64,000 nt of DNA from Dichetophora obliterata (GCA_963920525.1 OY986438.1:136271022-136335021); one strand, 5' to 3'. Shown: positions 1 through 12,140, numbered from the stretch's first letter. Notes: generated from the sequence alone by a model not told the origin. A program made the numbers and translations.

Positions 1-44
1 ACAACAAAGTTTTTCAATATGAAAGGAAAAAAAACCACTAGCAA

Positions 45-690
45 TTGATTTTATTGTACAATTTCTGCGGTGCTAAACGCGTCATCAGAAATCTTTGTGA
101 TTGCCCGTGCAAGCGCGTTAACGCACTGCACCATCGGGGCGATGAGATTTTGAAGCTTCAATTTCTCATTTTTTTCCTCAATTTCATAATGTCACATTTG
201 TTGTTGTATTTCTGTTTTACTTTAGTTTCTATGCTAAGTATGATTTAAACTATCAAACATTTAGAATTTGTATTTAAATCATATAAAGTCAACATAATTT
301 AATTTAATTTTTATTATTATACAATTATAAAAATAATTCAAGTGCAATTGTTGGCTCCGTTGAATGCAGCCAATATGTTTATTTTATTTTCTTTTTTTAA
401 CATTCGATGGGCGCAGCTCGTGAGAAAAGAAGTAGCTGTCTAATAGTCATTGTATTAAGCAAACAAATAATTCAAAAAATTAAATGACAGGTCATAAAAA
501 TATACATGTGCGGCACCTCTGTTTCAAATTTTTTGAAAGCCATATCACAATTTTTTATGGATTATATATAATTTTTATGGATAGGAAAATACTCCTTTTT
601 GTTATAAGATTATTATTTTTGTTTTGCCTTTGCATGTTAAAAAAATTATCTGAATTATTTTAAAGAGAACGGAACGCAGCTATTATTTTA
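45..690. repeat. Dispersed repeat copy flanking the first Ty3 element
   Basis: Two parts have relatives elsewhere in the window. Bases about 90-345 match about 30590-30990 in the same orientation (gcaagcgc, ggcgatgagatttt, tagaatttgtatttaaat). Bases about 340-680 match the reverse complement of 8757-9600 (caattgttggctcc, tcatcgaatgtt-type and ggaacgcagct blocks). The copy at 8757-9859 has an extra 445-bp insertion that is absent here. No open frame is credible. Boundaries are by eye. Confidence 0.55.
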
Positions 691-813
691 TTTCTGCCAC
701 TGCGCTGACATAAAATTTAACAAACGATTCGGCAGGCACACAAAGTACCGAAATCGAATACTGATGAAAGGCTCAACATGTTTAGTAAATGTCGCAATTT
801 CTGAACGCACATA

Positions 814-1035
814 TGTAGTGTTATCTTATTATTACATTTTTAATATTGTTTCAATTGTATGTAAAACACTTTGTTTTAAAACCACTTAGTTTTTAAGTTC
901 TTTTTGTATTTTTTAGAATTAAGTTTTCATATTTTAAATGTATAAAAATATTTCAAAATTTTTCATTATTATCTAATAAATTATTATTCAAACATACGAA
1001 CGTTCTCGTTCTCGTGGAAATATTTAATTTCCACA
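814..1035 (+). repeat. 5' LTR of Ty3 copy 1
   Basis: The LTR starts TGTAGTG and ends TTTCCACA (TG...CA), 222 bp, and reads identical to 6255-6476. The preceding CATA is the target duplication. An AATAAA-like run (ctaataaatta) lies in the 3' third and could serve the polyadenylation signal. Confidence 0.95.
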
Positions 1036-1096
1036 ATTGGCGATCCTGCTCGATCCTGCGTTCCCACAATTGGCGATCCTGCTCGATCCTGCGTTC
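1031..1096 (+). promoter_or_regulatory. Primer-binding site, tandemly duplicated with the LTR edge
   Basis: TGGCGATCCTGC at 1038-1049 matches the complement of the 3' end of fly tRNA-Arg(ACG), as remembered. The 33 bp from the last five LTR bases through the primer site (1031-1063) are repeated exactly at 1064-1096, so a second primer site lies at 1071-1082. Copy 2 at 33490 has one site only, so the duplication is specific to this copy or subfamily. Confidence 0.75.
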
Positions 1097-2199
1097 CTGT
1101 TTTCAATCATATTGGAAAACATATTGTTATCAATAACAAAAAGAATTACTGCAGAACCATCATCTCTGCTACAACTTCGCAACCAGAAACAACAAAACCA
1201 GCTAACGACCTCTTTAATGACTGCGTAGCACAGCGAACACGCTCAAAAAACAGTCTCATCCGAAGAGCCCAGCACAAGTCGTCACAGCAGCAGCAGCAGC
1301 TCATACGTTCTCACCTACTCGTCGTCACACGCTCACCTAAGCACCAATACTAGTGTACCGTCAAGCAGCTATCGCACTAATACAGCCACAAACGCTCCAA
1401 CAACAACCAAAACGCAGCAGACACGGTCACTGCGTACAACAAAAGCAGCAGCGTAAACAACTAAATAACAATAACAGCAGCCGTAACAACAACAACAACC
1501 ACAACCGCAACGAAAAGAGCAACAACAACAACAACGTCGGCAGCAACAACAACAACATCTACAACAACAACATTAATAAAAGCAACAACATTAACAACGC
1601 AAGCAGCGACGCCAACACAAGCAGCGACGCCAACACAGACAGCGACGCCAACGCAAGCAGCGACGCCAACACAGGCAGCGACGCCAACGCAAGCAGCGAC
1701 GCCAACACAAGCAGCGACGCCGACGCAAGCAGCAACGCCGACGCAGGCAGCAACGCCGACGCAGGCAGCAACGCCGACGCAGGCAGCAACGCCGACGCAG
1801 GCAGCAACGCCGACGCAGGCAGCAACGCCGACGCAGGCAGCAACGCCGACGCAGGCAGCGACGCCGACGCAGGCAACAACGCCGACGCAGGCAGCAACGC
1901 CAAGACAGGCAACGACGCCGACGCAGACAGCGACGCTGAAGTAAGCAGCGCCACCGACGCAAGCAGCGACGCCAAAGCAAGCAGTGACGCCAGAAACAAG
2001 CAGCGACGTCAGTAAATCAGCGACTAAGGATTGGTATTTATTTATATACACTACACAATTAGCTTTTTAGCGGATGTAAAACGATAAGCGCCGGCTTACC
2101 GTAGGCACTACACTGCACGCTAGGCACACTTCAATTTTATTAATATTATTTTAAGAAATTTATTTGTAATAAAGCTAGTATTTTTTTTAAAACAATACA
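1097..2199 (+). repeat. Untranslated leader with GC-rich 18-bp minisatellite
   Basis: Between primer site and gag lie CAG/CAA-rich sequence and, at about 1600-1935, a tandem array of an 18-bp unit close to GCAGCAACGCCGACGCAG. The array is open in one forward and several reverse frames because its unit is a multiple of three without stops. The forward 220-codon frame has no ATG (it opens at GTG 1353), so I treat it as noncoding. Copy 2 has a shorter, unrelated leader. Confidence 0.7.
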
Positions 2200-3168
2200 A
2201 TGCAACGTACTCCTACTCGGTTATCCACCTCAGGAGACGGAGATAACCATTTAATTAATTTTGAGCCTCCTTTATTGAACCCTTTCGATGATTCATCATC
2301 TAACATTGAAGTTCATGCAACGTCAGTCAAACTCCCACAGTTCTGGACTGATAGTCCTGATGCATGGTTTATTCATGCAGAATTCCAATTTCGATCTAAA
2401 GGGATTACCACTGACCAAACAAAGTATGAATATCTTGTGACTGCACTTCCACAAGAAGTCATAGTTACGGTATTAGATTTCATACAACAACCACCTTCAA
2501 CCAACTTGTATGAAGGTTTGAAGAAAGTTCTGATAAATAGACATACTTTAAGTGAGAACAAACGGTTCGATAAGATGCTATCTGACACTGAGATGGGTGA
2601 CCAAAAACCATCTCAATTTTACAGATCCTTGCTTCTTTTAGCTGGTTCAACAGTCAACAAAGACTTAGTTTATAAGCTTTGGTTACGTAAACTACCTAAA
2701 AGTCTGAACATTGCTTTGACAGGATCTGGTCATAAGGAATTAGATGAGTTGTTATTACTCGCTGATAACTTGTGGGAGGTATTAGCAGAATCTGAGGTAT
2801 CTGCAATCAAGAATAACTTTAATGTATCGAAACACATCTCTAATTCTAATGAGATAGCAAATATTACTAAACATTTTGCAGAACAAACATCTAAAATTTT
2901 TGAATGTTTTCAAAAACTCTCGCTTGATGTTGATGAACTTAAGAATCAACGTTTCAGTCGTCCAATTTCCAGAAGATTTAGTTCCAGAGGAACTTCAAGA
3001 CGTCGATCGTCTTATAGGTCCTCTTCAGGTCAACGACCTTCCAATTGGGTATGTAAGTACCATTTCAGATTCGGTAAAAACGCACGTAAATGTGAACAAC
3101 CATGTGCATTTGTTCAAAACGACAACTTTTCACCACACAACATAACACAACACAATTCAACAAACTAA
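2200..3168 (+). CDS. gag: Gag polyprotein of Ty3 retrotransposon
   Basis: This 322-residue protein should form the particle shell and bind element RNA. The first 190 residues resemble the gag N-terminal domain of insect and flatworm Ty3 elements (block VKLPQFW...DAWF near residues 45-60, then [14 protein letters not shown]). A serine/arginine-rich tract at about 255-280 precedes a zinc knuckle near residues 284-302 spaced C-x2-H-x9-C-x3-C, the CHCC variant rather than the usual CCHC. The ATG at 2200 is the first good start after the leader. The frame overlaps pol by up to 73 bp (3096-3168), with pol in the -1 frame, so pol is expected by -1 frameshifting. I see no canonical X-XXY-YYZ slip site in the overlap. 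Confidence 0.9.
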   Translation: MQRTPTRLSTSGDGDNHLINFEPPLLNPFDDSSSNIEVHATSVKLPQFWTDSPDAWFIHAEFQFRSKGITTDQTKYEYLVTALPQEVIVTVLDFIQQPPSTNLYEGLKKVLINRHTLSENKRFDKMLSDTEMGDQKPSQFYRSLLLLAGSTVNKDLVYKLWLRKLPKSLNIALTGSGHKELDELLLLADNLWEVLAESEVSAIKNNFNVSKHISNSNEIANITKHFAEQTSKIFECFQKLSLDVDELKNQRFSRPISRRFSSRGTSRRRSSYRSSSGQRPSNWVCKYHFRFGKNARKCEQPCAFVQNDNFSPHNITQHNSTN

Positions 3169-6100
3169 AAGACTCTGTTGTCGCGACGACTGATAATAGA
3201 CCCGTCATACATACACGTCGTCTTTTTGTATTTGACCCCTCTAGTAAATTAAATTTTCTTATTGACAGTGGAGCAGAGGTATCAGTTCTACCTTCCTCAA
3301 AATTCAAAATTTCAAACAAAAAATCAGATTTGGTATTACAAGCTGCTAATGGCACAGCAATCTCTACATTTGGAAAAAAATTATTGACACTTAATTTAAA
3401 TTTACGACGTGAATTACCATTTTCATTTATTATAGCTGACATCTCCAAACCTATTATAGGTGCAGATTTCTTGACAAAATATGGCCTTCTTATTGACCTT
3501 AAACACAAACGTCTCGTTGACCCTTTAACTAATTTATCTGTCAATACAATTTCAGCATTTTCTGAAACATCTTTACCTAAATTATTTACTATAGATAACA
3601 AGTATACACAATTACTCAAAAAATTTCCTTCTTTAATAACAGAACCCGATTACACAGCACCAATTAAACATCACACTGTACATCACATTGTCACTGAAGG
3701 ACAATTACCTTACACAAGACCACGACGTCTAGACTTGCCAAAGTTAAAAGTAGCTAAACAAGAATTTCAGTTCTTAGTTACTTCTGGTATTTGTAGACCG
3801 TCAAATTCTCAAACATCCTCTCCATTACACCTAGTACCTAAACGCGAGCCCAATGATTGGAGACCATGTGGCGACTACAGAAGACTTAACACAATTACAG
3901 TACCTGACCGATATCCATTACCACACATACATGATTTTTCTTTAAATTTACACAATACATGCATTTACTCAAAACTCGATTTAGTCAGAGCATATCATCA
4001 AATACCAATGGCACCTAACGACATACACAAGACAGCAATCACTACACCTTTTGGGATGTTCGAGTTCCTCCGTATGCCATTTGGATTGAGGAACTCAGCC
4101 CAGACATTCCAGAGGTTCATTAATGAAGTGCTACATGGACTAGATTTTATTTTCGTATACTTAGATGACATCTTGATTGCTAGTGAGACAGAAACACAAC
4201 ATTTCGAACATTTAACGCAAGTTTTTAGAAGACTCAATGATTACGGTTTAAACATAAAACCTAACAAATGTGTATTCGGAGTTGATAACATTGACTTTCT
4301 TAGCTACAACATATCTAAACACGGAATACGTCCGTCACAAGAACGTGTTAAATGCATTCAAGATTATCCACAACCGGTAACAGTCAAACACATGCAAAAA
4401 TTTATAGGTATGACAAATTACTACCACAGGTGCATTCCTAAACTCGCACACATGCTTGAATCCATTTATGACATGGTAACAACAGCTTCGAAAACTAAAA
4501 GCAAACATTTACAGTGGACAGACACTACTTTACATGCATTTACAACAATCAAAGACAGTTTTGCCACGCAAACACTTATTAACCATGTTAATAGTAAGGC
4601 ACAACTGTCGATTGCTGTAGATGCATCCATTACCGCAATAGGTGGCGTTTTACAACAAGAACATAACAATAAACTTGAGCCTATAGCTTTCTTCTCTAAG
4701 AAACTTTCACCTGCTGAAACCAAATATAGTACATTTGACAGAGAATTACTTGCGATTTACTTAACTATTAAACATTTTCGACACTTCCTGGAAGGTAACA
4801 TTTTTACAGTTTTCACAGATCACAAACCTTTAGTTAATGCATTATCTTCTAAAACCGAACGTAGTCCTAGACAAACACGACACCTTGAATACATAGCACA
4901 ATTCACTAACACAATATTACACATTAAGGGTACAGACAACTCAGTAGCAGATGCACTTTCAAGATGCGAGGTAACAGAAGTTAGAACACCCGACCTTGAT
5001 CTCAAACAATTACATCAGGAACAAATCATTGACACAGAACTCAAGAGCATAACAGACAAAACAACTTACAAGTTTGAACAAGTTGATATTCCGTTTTTAA
5101 ACATAAAAATTTGGTGTGAAAATTCTACAAATAATACAAGACCATACATTCCCCAAACACTACGGAAAAGAGTTTTTGATCAAATACATAACATTTCACA
5201 TCCAGGAACTAGAGGTACTAGACGACTAATCACACAACGATATTTTTGGCCTAACATGAACACACAAATAAACAAATGGACTCAAGAATGTATTAGATGT
5301 CAAAAATCTAAGGTACATAGACACACTAAAACACTACCTCACAAGATAAACATTCCGAGCGGTCGTTTTGAACATATTCATATTGACTTGGTTGGCCCAT
5401 TACCGATTTCAAATGGTTACCGATATTTGTTTACCATAATTGACAGGAACACACGTTGGCCTGAGGTTTATCCTCTTAAAGATACAAGGGCTAATATTAT
5501 TGTTGACACGTTCCAAAGAGAGTTTATATCACGCTTTGGGGTTCCTCTGGAAATTACTTCTGATCGAGGACCTCAGTTTACATCAACTACATTCAAAAAT
5601 TTTATTACCAAATTTGGTTGCAAACACATCAAAACTTCAGCTTATCACCCACAAGCTAATGGGATGATAGAACGTTTCCATCGTCAACTCAAAGCTTCTC
5701 TTATAGCGAGCAATAACCAAAACAATTGGTACTCAGAATTACCACTAGTTCTATTAGGGCTAAGATCCACGTTTAAAGAAGATGTTAAAGCATCCCCTGC
5801 TGAAATGGTTTATGGTCAAACACTCAGATTGCCAAGTCAGTTAGTCATTCCTAGTGAGCAAAAATTCAGTCCATCAGAAACTTTGTTCAAACTTAAAGAT
5901 ATTGTTGCTAATAATCAAGCACATATTTCACATCATAATCAGAATTTTAAACAATTTGTGCCAGAATCACTCAAAACTTGTGAGTTTGTATTTGTTCGCA
6001 ATGACACTATTAAAAAACCACTTCAAGAGCCATACGACGGACCATTCAAAGTATTAGAAAAGTCTCCAAAATTTTTTAAAATTCTTAAAAACAAAAATAT

Positions 6101-6254
6101 TATAACGGTTAATATTGATCGAATTAAGCCAGCTTTTGTTAACATTAATGTTTCAAAAACACTTTTTAATGCAAATAAATCAGCTAAGACAGTTCATTTT
6201 AATTTATTAGCAAACACTGTAAGACTAATACCGAATTCTTTGGAGGGGGAATAA
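3102..6254 (+). CDS. pol: Pol polyprotein (protease-RT-RNase H-integrase) of Ty3 copy 1
   Basis: The 1050-residue frame copies RNA into DNA and inserts it. Order seen: aspartic protease with DSG at 55-57; reverse transcriptase with KLDLVRAY near 290 and YLDD near 353; RNase H starting near AVDAS (about 504) with TDHKPL; integrase with an HHCC zinc site (HPGTRG near 697 to CIRC near 730), catalytic D in HIDLVGPL (about 761), D in TSDRGPQF (about 819) and E in MIERFH (about 856); and a GPF-type C-terminal module (PYDGPFKVL). No internal stop. It lies -1 to gag and probably has no start of its own; the ATG at 3102 is simply the first in frame. It ends just before the polypurine tract. Confidence 0.93.
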   Translation: MCICSKRQLFTTQHNTTQFNKLKDSVVATTDNRPVIHTRRLFVFDPSSKLNFLIDSGAEVSVLPSSKFKISNKKSDLVLQAANGTAISTFGKKLLTLNLNLRRELPFSFIIADISKPIIGADFLTKYGLLIDLKHKRLVDPLTNLSVNTISAFSETSLPKLFTIDNKYTQLLKKFPSLITEPDYTAPIKHHTVHHIVTEGQLPYTRPRRLDLPKLKVAKQEFQFLVTSGICRPSNSQTSSPLHLVPKREPNDWRPCGDYRRLNTITVPDRYPLPHIHDFSLNLHNTCIYSKLDLVRAYHQIPMAPNDIHKTAITTPFGMFEFLRMPFGLRNSAQTFQRFINEVLHGLDFIFVYLDDILIASETETQHFEHLTQVFRRLNDYGLNIKPNKCVFGVDNIDFLSYNISKHGIRPSQERVKCIQDYPQPVTVKHMQKFIGMTNYYHRCIPKLAHMLESIYDMVTTASKTKSKHLQWTDTTLHAFTTIKDSFATQTLINHVNSKAQLSIAVDASITAIGGVLQQEHNNKLEPIAFFSKKLSPAETKYSTFDRELLAIYLTIKHFRHFLEGNIFTVFTDHKPLVNALSSKTERSPRQTRHLEYIAQFTNTILHIKGTDNSVADALSRCEVTEVRTPDLDLKQLHQEQIIDTELKSITDKTTYKFEQVDIPFLNIKIWCENSTNNTRPYIPQTLRKRVFDQIHNISHPGTRGTRRLITQRYFWPNMNTQINKWTQECIRCQKSKVHRHTKTLPHKINIPSGRFEHIHIDLVGPLPISNGYRYLFTIIDRNTRWPEVYPLKDTRANIIVDTFQREFISRFGVPLEITSDRGPQFTSTTFKNFITKFGCKHIKTSAYHPQANGMIERFHRQLKASLIASNNQNNWYSELPLVLLGLRSTFKEDVKASPAEMVYGQTLRLPSQLVIPSEQKFSPSETLFKLKDIVANNQAHISHHNQNFKQFVPESLKTCEFVFVRNDTIKKPLQEPYDGPFKVLEKSPKFFKILKNKNIITVNIDRIKPAFVNINVSKTLFNANKSAKTVHFNLLANTVRLIPNSLEGE
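6242..6254 (+). promoter_or_regulatory. Polypurine tract of Ty3 copy 1
   Basis: GGAGGGGGAATAA lies directly before the 3' LTR and overlaps the pol stop. This is the usual place and composition of the plus-strand primer. The same tract precedes the 3' LTR of copy 2. Confidence 0.85.
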
Positions 6255-6476
6255 TGTAGTGTTATCTTATTATTACATTTTTAATATTGTTTCAATTGTA
6301 TGTAAAACACTTTGTTTTAAAACCACTTAGTTTTTAAGTTCTTTTTGTATTTTTTAGAATTAAGTTTTCATATTTTAAATGTATAAAAATATTTCAAAAT
6401 TTTTCATTATTATCTAATAAATTATTATTCAAACATACGAACGTTCTCGTTCTCGTGGAAATATTTAATTTCCACA
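6255..6476 (+). repeat. 3' LTR of Ty3 copy 1
   Basis: 222 bp, TGTAGTG...CCACA, reading identical to 814-1035, followed by the CATA target duplication at 6477-6480. Confidence 0.95.
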
Positions 6477-7076
6477 CATATTTACACTTAAACAAAATGG
6501 CGAATAGAATGGCTGAAGTCCAACTCGAATTAATGTTGTGCATGGAAAAACGTTTGAGCTAGAGACGCCATTTTGTTAACTTGACGAAAAACCAACTCAG
6601 GCTCAACTCGTGTGGAAACGTAGTAGATGACTGTTATTTTGTGAAACTATATGAAGAAAGAGTCAACATTCTAGAAATACCATACGATTGTTTCGTTCGC
6701 GAATACAAAATCCCTTATATTTGCACTATTGTCGCATGTATGGGTTCCAGTTTCACATTAGCTGCGTTTTTACATGGGAAATCAGATCATTTGTGTGAAA
6801 AACGCTTCAGATAAATTTGTGCGATGTTTTCTACTTACAGACAGATGGTGCTATTTTTTGCATAAAGATTAATAGCTGGTTTTTTAGCTGGCAGATAAGT
6901 TTTGCGAAAAAAATTTAATAATGGAAGCTACACTACAATTTATTCAATTGGTTATGGAGTCGAATAGTTTGAGTAGCGAAGATTCCGCTGAAGAATTTAA
7001 AAACTGTTACTTCCAATTTTTATAGTTGCAACTCTATCTAGCTGTCAATAACGGCTAAACGTTGCCTACTTTAACA
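6477..7076. other. Intergenic sequence, no supported gene
   Basis: Continuation of the insertion site of the Ty3 element. A short inverted repeat is seen (aaacaaaatggcg at 6492 and cgccattttgtt at 6566). A 77-codon frame (6581-6814) has no recognisable motif and is not accepted. Confidence 0.4.
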
Positions 7077-7374
7077 GTTGCGCCCTAAACACTTAAAAAC
7101 GTTTTTGCTTTGCTTGCAAATGCGATATGATCCTGCAAGTAGATTTCAGGATTTGCTATCGCTAAATCTTGAACGGTAAAAACAAAAACTAAGCCGCTAT
7201 AATTAAGCTATGAATAAAACTAACCGGATAAAAAACAGCTATTTTTCACATTTTCTTATTGCTCAAAAGTAGCTAATTTGCTATAATAAGTGTTCTTAGT
7301 TTGCTTAAAATTGCTAAAATTATGAAGATTTTAGCAACACAAAATTTTAGGCGCTAAAATTTTAAAACATCGCT

Positions 7375-8712
7375 TACAAAGATAAAATGTACTTTGCATT
7401 AAAAAATTTTATTTGTCCCAATCAACATGGCTTTGTTTCTGGTAGGTCAACTACAGCAAATCTTAGTGTATTCACGAATTACTGCATCACCACAATTGAA
7501 AAGCGGTACCAGCTGGATGTCATTTACTCCGACATATCCAAAGCCTTTGATAAACTATCACATGATATTTTACTACTCAAGCTTGCCAAGGTTGGCTTCC
7601 ATTCTACATTTCTTTCTTGGTTGGGATCTTACCTTTCAAATAGAGTTTCATATGTAGTGATTGAAAATGTAAAATCAATTCCTTTTTTAGCAACTTCAGG
7701 GGTTCCTAAGGGTAGCATTCTTGGACCATTACTCTTTGCCATTTTTATAAATGATGTTTCCAAATGTTTTAATAATGCCCAATTTTTACTTTATGCAGAT
7801 GACTTGAAAGTTTTCCATAAGGTTAAAAATCAATCGGATGCTTATCGTCTTCAGGCTGATCTCGTAAAGTTTTTTCTTGGTTTAATCAAAACCAATTGTC
7901 ACTAGACCTTTTAAAATGCTTTGTTGTTTCTTATTATAAGATAAATTCTCCTATATCGTTTGATTATACCTTGGATAACACTAAGCTTGTAAGGTTATCT
8001 GAAATTCGTGATCTAGGCGTTATTTTTGATTCAGGCCTTAGTTTTAGCTGTCATTTAAATCATACTATCCCCAAAGCATATTCCCTATTAGCGTTTGTTA
8101 AGCAAAATAGTACCGGCTTCTCTGACCCATACACATTTAAAAATTTATATTCGTCCCTCGTAAGATCTAGCCTTGAGTACGCTTCATTTATTTGGAGCCC
8201 ATTTTATTCAGTGCATATTACTAGATTGGAACAAGTTCAAAAAAGATTTTTGAAATTTGCTTTACGTTCAATTAGTTTGTCGAATCCTCTTCCGTCCTAT
8301 AGAACGCGTTGCCTGCTTATTGGTCTGTCTTTTCCTGAAGCTAGAAAGTATTATGATCATTTACGATTTGATCAACGGAAACATCATCTGTGAGAAGTTA
8401 CTTGAATTATTATCGTTTAATTTTTCACAAAGAATGCTTCGTAACTATGATTATTTTTAAATTAATTGCCATAGAACCAATTATGCCATTAATGAGCCAA
8501 TTCATAGAGTACTTATAGCTAGCTATAAACAGAATGTATAATAATAACTTTATTGATTTTTCTATGCCTAAAAATGCCTTTAAAACTACTATTACTCTAT
8601 TGTTAAGCAGTTTATAATTTTGTTCTTATTTTATATCCTGATTCGTTATTGTCTGTAAGGATAACTTATTCATAGACGGAAATAAATAAATAATTAAATA
8701 ACAATAAAAAAA
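7375..8712 (+). mobile_element. 5'-truncated LINE (non-LTR retrotransposon)
   Basis: A reverse-transcriptase region is followed by about 250 bp of 3' sequence and a tail of the type aaataaataaataattaaataa. 5' truncation and an AT-rich repetitive tail fit target-primed insertion. The clade looks Jockey/CR1-like but is not settled. It appears to sit inside an older repeat whose ends are near 7077 and 10310. Confidence 0.8.
7387..8460 (+). pseudogene. LINE reverse transcriptase, broken by two frameshifts
   Basis: The fragment carries the middle and C-terminal part of a LINE reverse transcriptase: QHGFVSGRST (N-terminal RT block), SDISKAFDKLSHDILL (first catalytic aspartate), GVPKGSILGPLLF, and LYADDLKVF (catalytic YADD) in the first frame, 7387-7905. 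Homology continues in another frame from about 7870 (RDLGVIFDSGLSF, then SLVRSSLEYASFIW), and moves to a third frame near 8345-8390 (NGNIICEKLLELL). The first shift lies in a T run at about 7869. No upstream endonuclease domain is present. It cannot encode an active enzyme. Confidence 0.85.
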
Positions 8713-8756
8713 AGCATTTAAGAAAATGTAAACTTTAATTCTTAATAGCGTTATAC

Positions 8757-9859
8757 TAGCTGCGTTCCATTCGCTTCAAAATAATCCAGATTATTATTTT
8801 TTTTTACATGCAAAGCAAAAACAAAAATAATAATCCTATAACAAATAGGATTATTTTTGCTATCCATGGGTGTATTTCTTTATTCATTCCGGATAAAGAA
8901 GAGAACGAATAGAATAGATTGTTGTTTATCCAGAACAGAATGAATAAAGAATCAGTATTGGAAAAGAAAGAACATTTTTTTGTGAAAACCAGAAACATAT
9001 TTTTCGTATTTAATTAAAGTCAACAAATACACCAGATAAAATTTACAAAATAAAAATGCAACAAAGCAATCTAAAACATTTAAACTAAAAAATTTTTCCA
9101 TTTTCATTTAGCGACAATTTACTTCAAACAATCGAATATAACCTCACACACAAGGAATATTCTTTTTATTCTACCTTAGCTGATAGTATAAAAAGAACGC
9201 GTTTGGAATATTCCGTAAGAATAAAGAAATACAAAAAGAATATTCCGGATAATCAAAACTGAATAAAGAAACAAAAACAGTCATTCCGAACGTCTAGAAT
9301 GAATAAAGAAATACAGCCTATATAAAATTGTGATATAGCCTTTAAAAAATTTGAAACACAGGTGCCGCTCCTGTATATTTTTATGAGCTGACATTTCATT
9401 TTTTGAATTAATTGTTTGTTTGATACAATGACTATTAGGTAGCCATGGCAGCTACCTATTTTCTCACGAGCTGCGACCATCGAATGTTAAAAAAAGAAAA
9501 CAAAACAAACCGCGTGTGTCACACACATTGGACGCATTCAGCGGAGCCAACAATTGCACTTACAGTATTTATATAATTGCATAATATTAATAATTAAATT
9601 AAATAATTTACAACTTTTCTGACGCTTAGAGTAAACACATTCAGAGAAAAACATCGTTCACTAAGGTATCGCTACCATAACAGCTCACAATGGTTTTGAA
9701 CGACATTTTCTCATGACACCTAATGGTTATTGTATCATGATTGCTTGTTGGAATTTAATTTTGACTGCGACGGTAGTGCCCTCTACGAGTAGTTTTTCTT
9801 GCCGTTCCTTTGAGAAAATTTGTTATCGCGATGATATTAAGGCGAAAGGAACGCAGCTA
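8757..9859. mobile_element. Nonautonomous element with TIR TAGCTGCGTTCC...
   Basis: The left end tagctgcgttccattcgctt (8757-8776) is an inverted match, with small differences, to the right end at about 9839-9859. TA at both outer edges could be the target duplication of a Tc1/mariner-type element. Part of it matches 340-680 in inverted orientation. It holds no transposase frame and is interrupted by the MITE at 8871-9315. Confidence 0.55.
8871..9315. mobile_element. MITE nested in the preceding element
   Basis: Exact 19-bp terminal inverted repeats, TGTATTTCTTTATTCATTC at 8871-8889 and its complement at 9297-9315, bound a 445-bp AT-rich stretch. Related subterminal motifs (ggaatattc, aataaagaa) recur inside. 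The related copy at 340-680 lacks this segment, which supports an insertion. Confidence 0.7.
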
Positions 9860-12140
9860 CTGTGTGTTATTAAATTTATGAAAAATATTTTAAGGAAATA
9901 GACGCCAAGAGAAAACGCGTAACAAGAGAACAACATTTTTAAGTCCAATATTTAGAGCATAGGGACTTTGCCAACGATATGTAAGACATAATTTTCCGTA
10001 TAATTTAAATTTAAATAATTATTATGTAAATATTCTCTAACACAGATTCATCCAAATTTTATTAGTTTGGTTTTAACATCAATGCTTGCACAAACTAGCA
10101 GAAAATATGACAGTTATAATAGAAAGTCTTATGCGCACCTACTTCGGATAAAGAAATTAGTTTTCAGCTAAGCGATGTGTAGCTCAGAATCGCTGAAATT
10201 TTGTATAACATAAGATTTTAAGCATTTTAGCGATTTTTAGCTATAGCAAATCCTGGAATCTAGCAAATGATCTCCCATGAAAAAAACGCAACCATTGAAA
10301 GCAACAACAAAATTTTTTCGTCGTACAACTTAATTTAATTCTTGAACCGTGTAAAATGAGTGTATGTATTTAAGAAAGAATAAGTGAATTATTTGAAGCT
10401 GGCAGCATCTAATATATAAAATTCAAAGCTTGAGAGTAACTGCAATATTGCTAAATGTAAATAATTGTTTTTTGTATTATGTATTGCGTTCAGGGTTGCA
10501 TCGGCAGAAAATAAAAAAGTACTCTCAAAATAATAAAATATATATGAAAAATATAAAAAGGTCGCAACAGACAATGAAAGTGTGGGGATTTTCTAAACAA
10601 AGATACAAGTTTGACAAGCAAATAAAAAAAAAGATCGCTACAAAATATATAAAATATTCTTGTGTAGTACGACAAAATATCCTTTTTGTAATTCCCTATT
10701 CTTCCTTCCTATAAAACATTCATCCTCACTTAACGTAGAACAGTACATACCTATAAAAAAAATACATATATCAAATATCAAATGTTTTATCGTGATTTTA
10801 TTCCATCTGTTAAGCTTTGCTATTAGTTTCGCTAACTTTTTAAACTTTTTATGTAAAGATTTTCATTTGTGCTTTATATAATCTCTAATGTGTTAAAGAA
10901 ATATTTTTTATTTTTCATGCCCTGACTAAGGCCCACAAAGTGAGCCAAATATCGAAAAATAGGATAATAAAAAAGCAAAAAGTTAATAAAAAACGTATAT
11001 TTTTATACGACCACAGCCCAATTTATAATAGCAACAAACGACAGAAGGCCGAAACAACAACAACATTTTTCATTGTTAAATAGATACATATATAAAAAAT
11101 GAATTCTGTCACTCCATGTCCCATTATAACAAAAAATAATTGAATTTTTCATTTATTAAAATGTTCACATCACAAATTTTTATAAATAGATTTACGGTTT
11201 TCTCGCCATTTAGCTGAGAATTAAAAAATTATTTCAAACTACGGTCCGTTTTAGTTTGGTATAACAACTAGAACTGAATCCAATTACAAAAGCAAGTGTT
11301 TAAAAAGGCGTTAGAAACGCATCGATAACATTTTTAAAATTCTTTTTTTTGTCAATCTTTTATTTTGTTTTCTTTAGTTTGTTTTTATCTGAATCAAGTC
11401 TATTTTTATAACATTTTTATAAACAATTTTTATAAACAAACTTATGAAATTTTAATTGATCACTTATAATTGCAATCTAAACTAACGGTTCCTTTTTTTT
11501 GCCCTAGGAAAAAAATTTGCTCTACACTTGCTGGCATGAAACCCCTCTTTTATTCATTCCAGAATTAATTTGATAAGAAGAAAAACAGAACTTAAAGTTT
11601 CACAGAAAATGCTGATTGTTTTCCATTAATTTAAATGCAAACCATTTGCAATTTCAAATGTCTATTAATGCATAATATTAATTTCAGAACAGATTTGATA
11701 AGAAGAAAGGCAGAATTTAAAATACATTATAAATTTCGATAACAATATGCTTAGAAAAATCTGAGCTGCATATTAAAGATGACAGCACTGTTTTGAAACT
11801 GCAAATCAATACTTTTCACTTTAGTTGTGCTCACAGTTGTAAAAAATTAATACATTTAAATATTAATATATTAAAACATTTCAATGAACTGTGAATTGCC
11901 CAATTAACATAACGACATGACAACATCGTTTTTTCATATATCTACCACTCTTGGCAGCTTAGTTTAGGAACAGTTAACTTTAAAAATTATCTTCATCTTC
12001 TAATAATTAATTTATTATCACCACTGCTGCCAAAGCGCTATAGCTGCTGTCCATTCGAAATTTTTAAGCTTAATGAGGTTCAACAACAAATGGGATCGTT
12101 TAGACGCAAAGCTTAATTTTTAGTTATTCAGTCGTACAAC
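9860..12140. other. AT-rich intergenic sequence without supported genes
   Basis: Several 60-95 codon frames show no family motif and low complexity. Bases 10190-10310 are an inverted, diverged match to about 7077-7180 (ggttgcg...gatttgctat...gctaaa), the probable right end of the old element containing the LINE. A direct repeat of about 30 bp (tttgataagaagaaa) occurs at about 11565 and 11695. Confidence 0.4.

Larger units (their letters stand above)
814..6476 (+). mobile_element. Complete Ty3/gypsy LTR retrotransposon (CHCC gag type), copy 1
   Basis: The element has two LTRs of 222 bp that read identical, a tRNA primer site, gag, pol (protease, reverse transcriptase, RNase H, integrase) and a polypurine tract. 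It is flanked by a 4-bp target duplication CATA (810-813 and 6477-6480). There is no envelope frame. Both frames are open and the LTRs are identical, so the insertion is recent and the copy may be autonomous. The gag zinc knuckle C-x2-H-x9-C-x3-C points to the CsRn1-like branch of Ty3 elements, by remembered motif. A near-identical pol is found again at 33937-37098. Confidence 0.95.

Noticed and set aside
1353..2015. 220-codon forward frame rich in Asn, Ser, Ala, Asp, and long reverse frames over it
   Set aside because: No ATG in the forward frame; all frames are open because of an 18-bp stop-free tandem repeat; copy 2 lacks the region.
3065..3619. 184-codon minus-strand frame over pol (and its twin at 33906-34463)
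   Set aside because: Antisense shadow of a well-supported pol gene; its presence in both copies only reflects their near identity.
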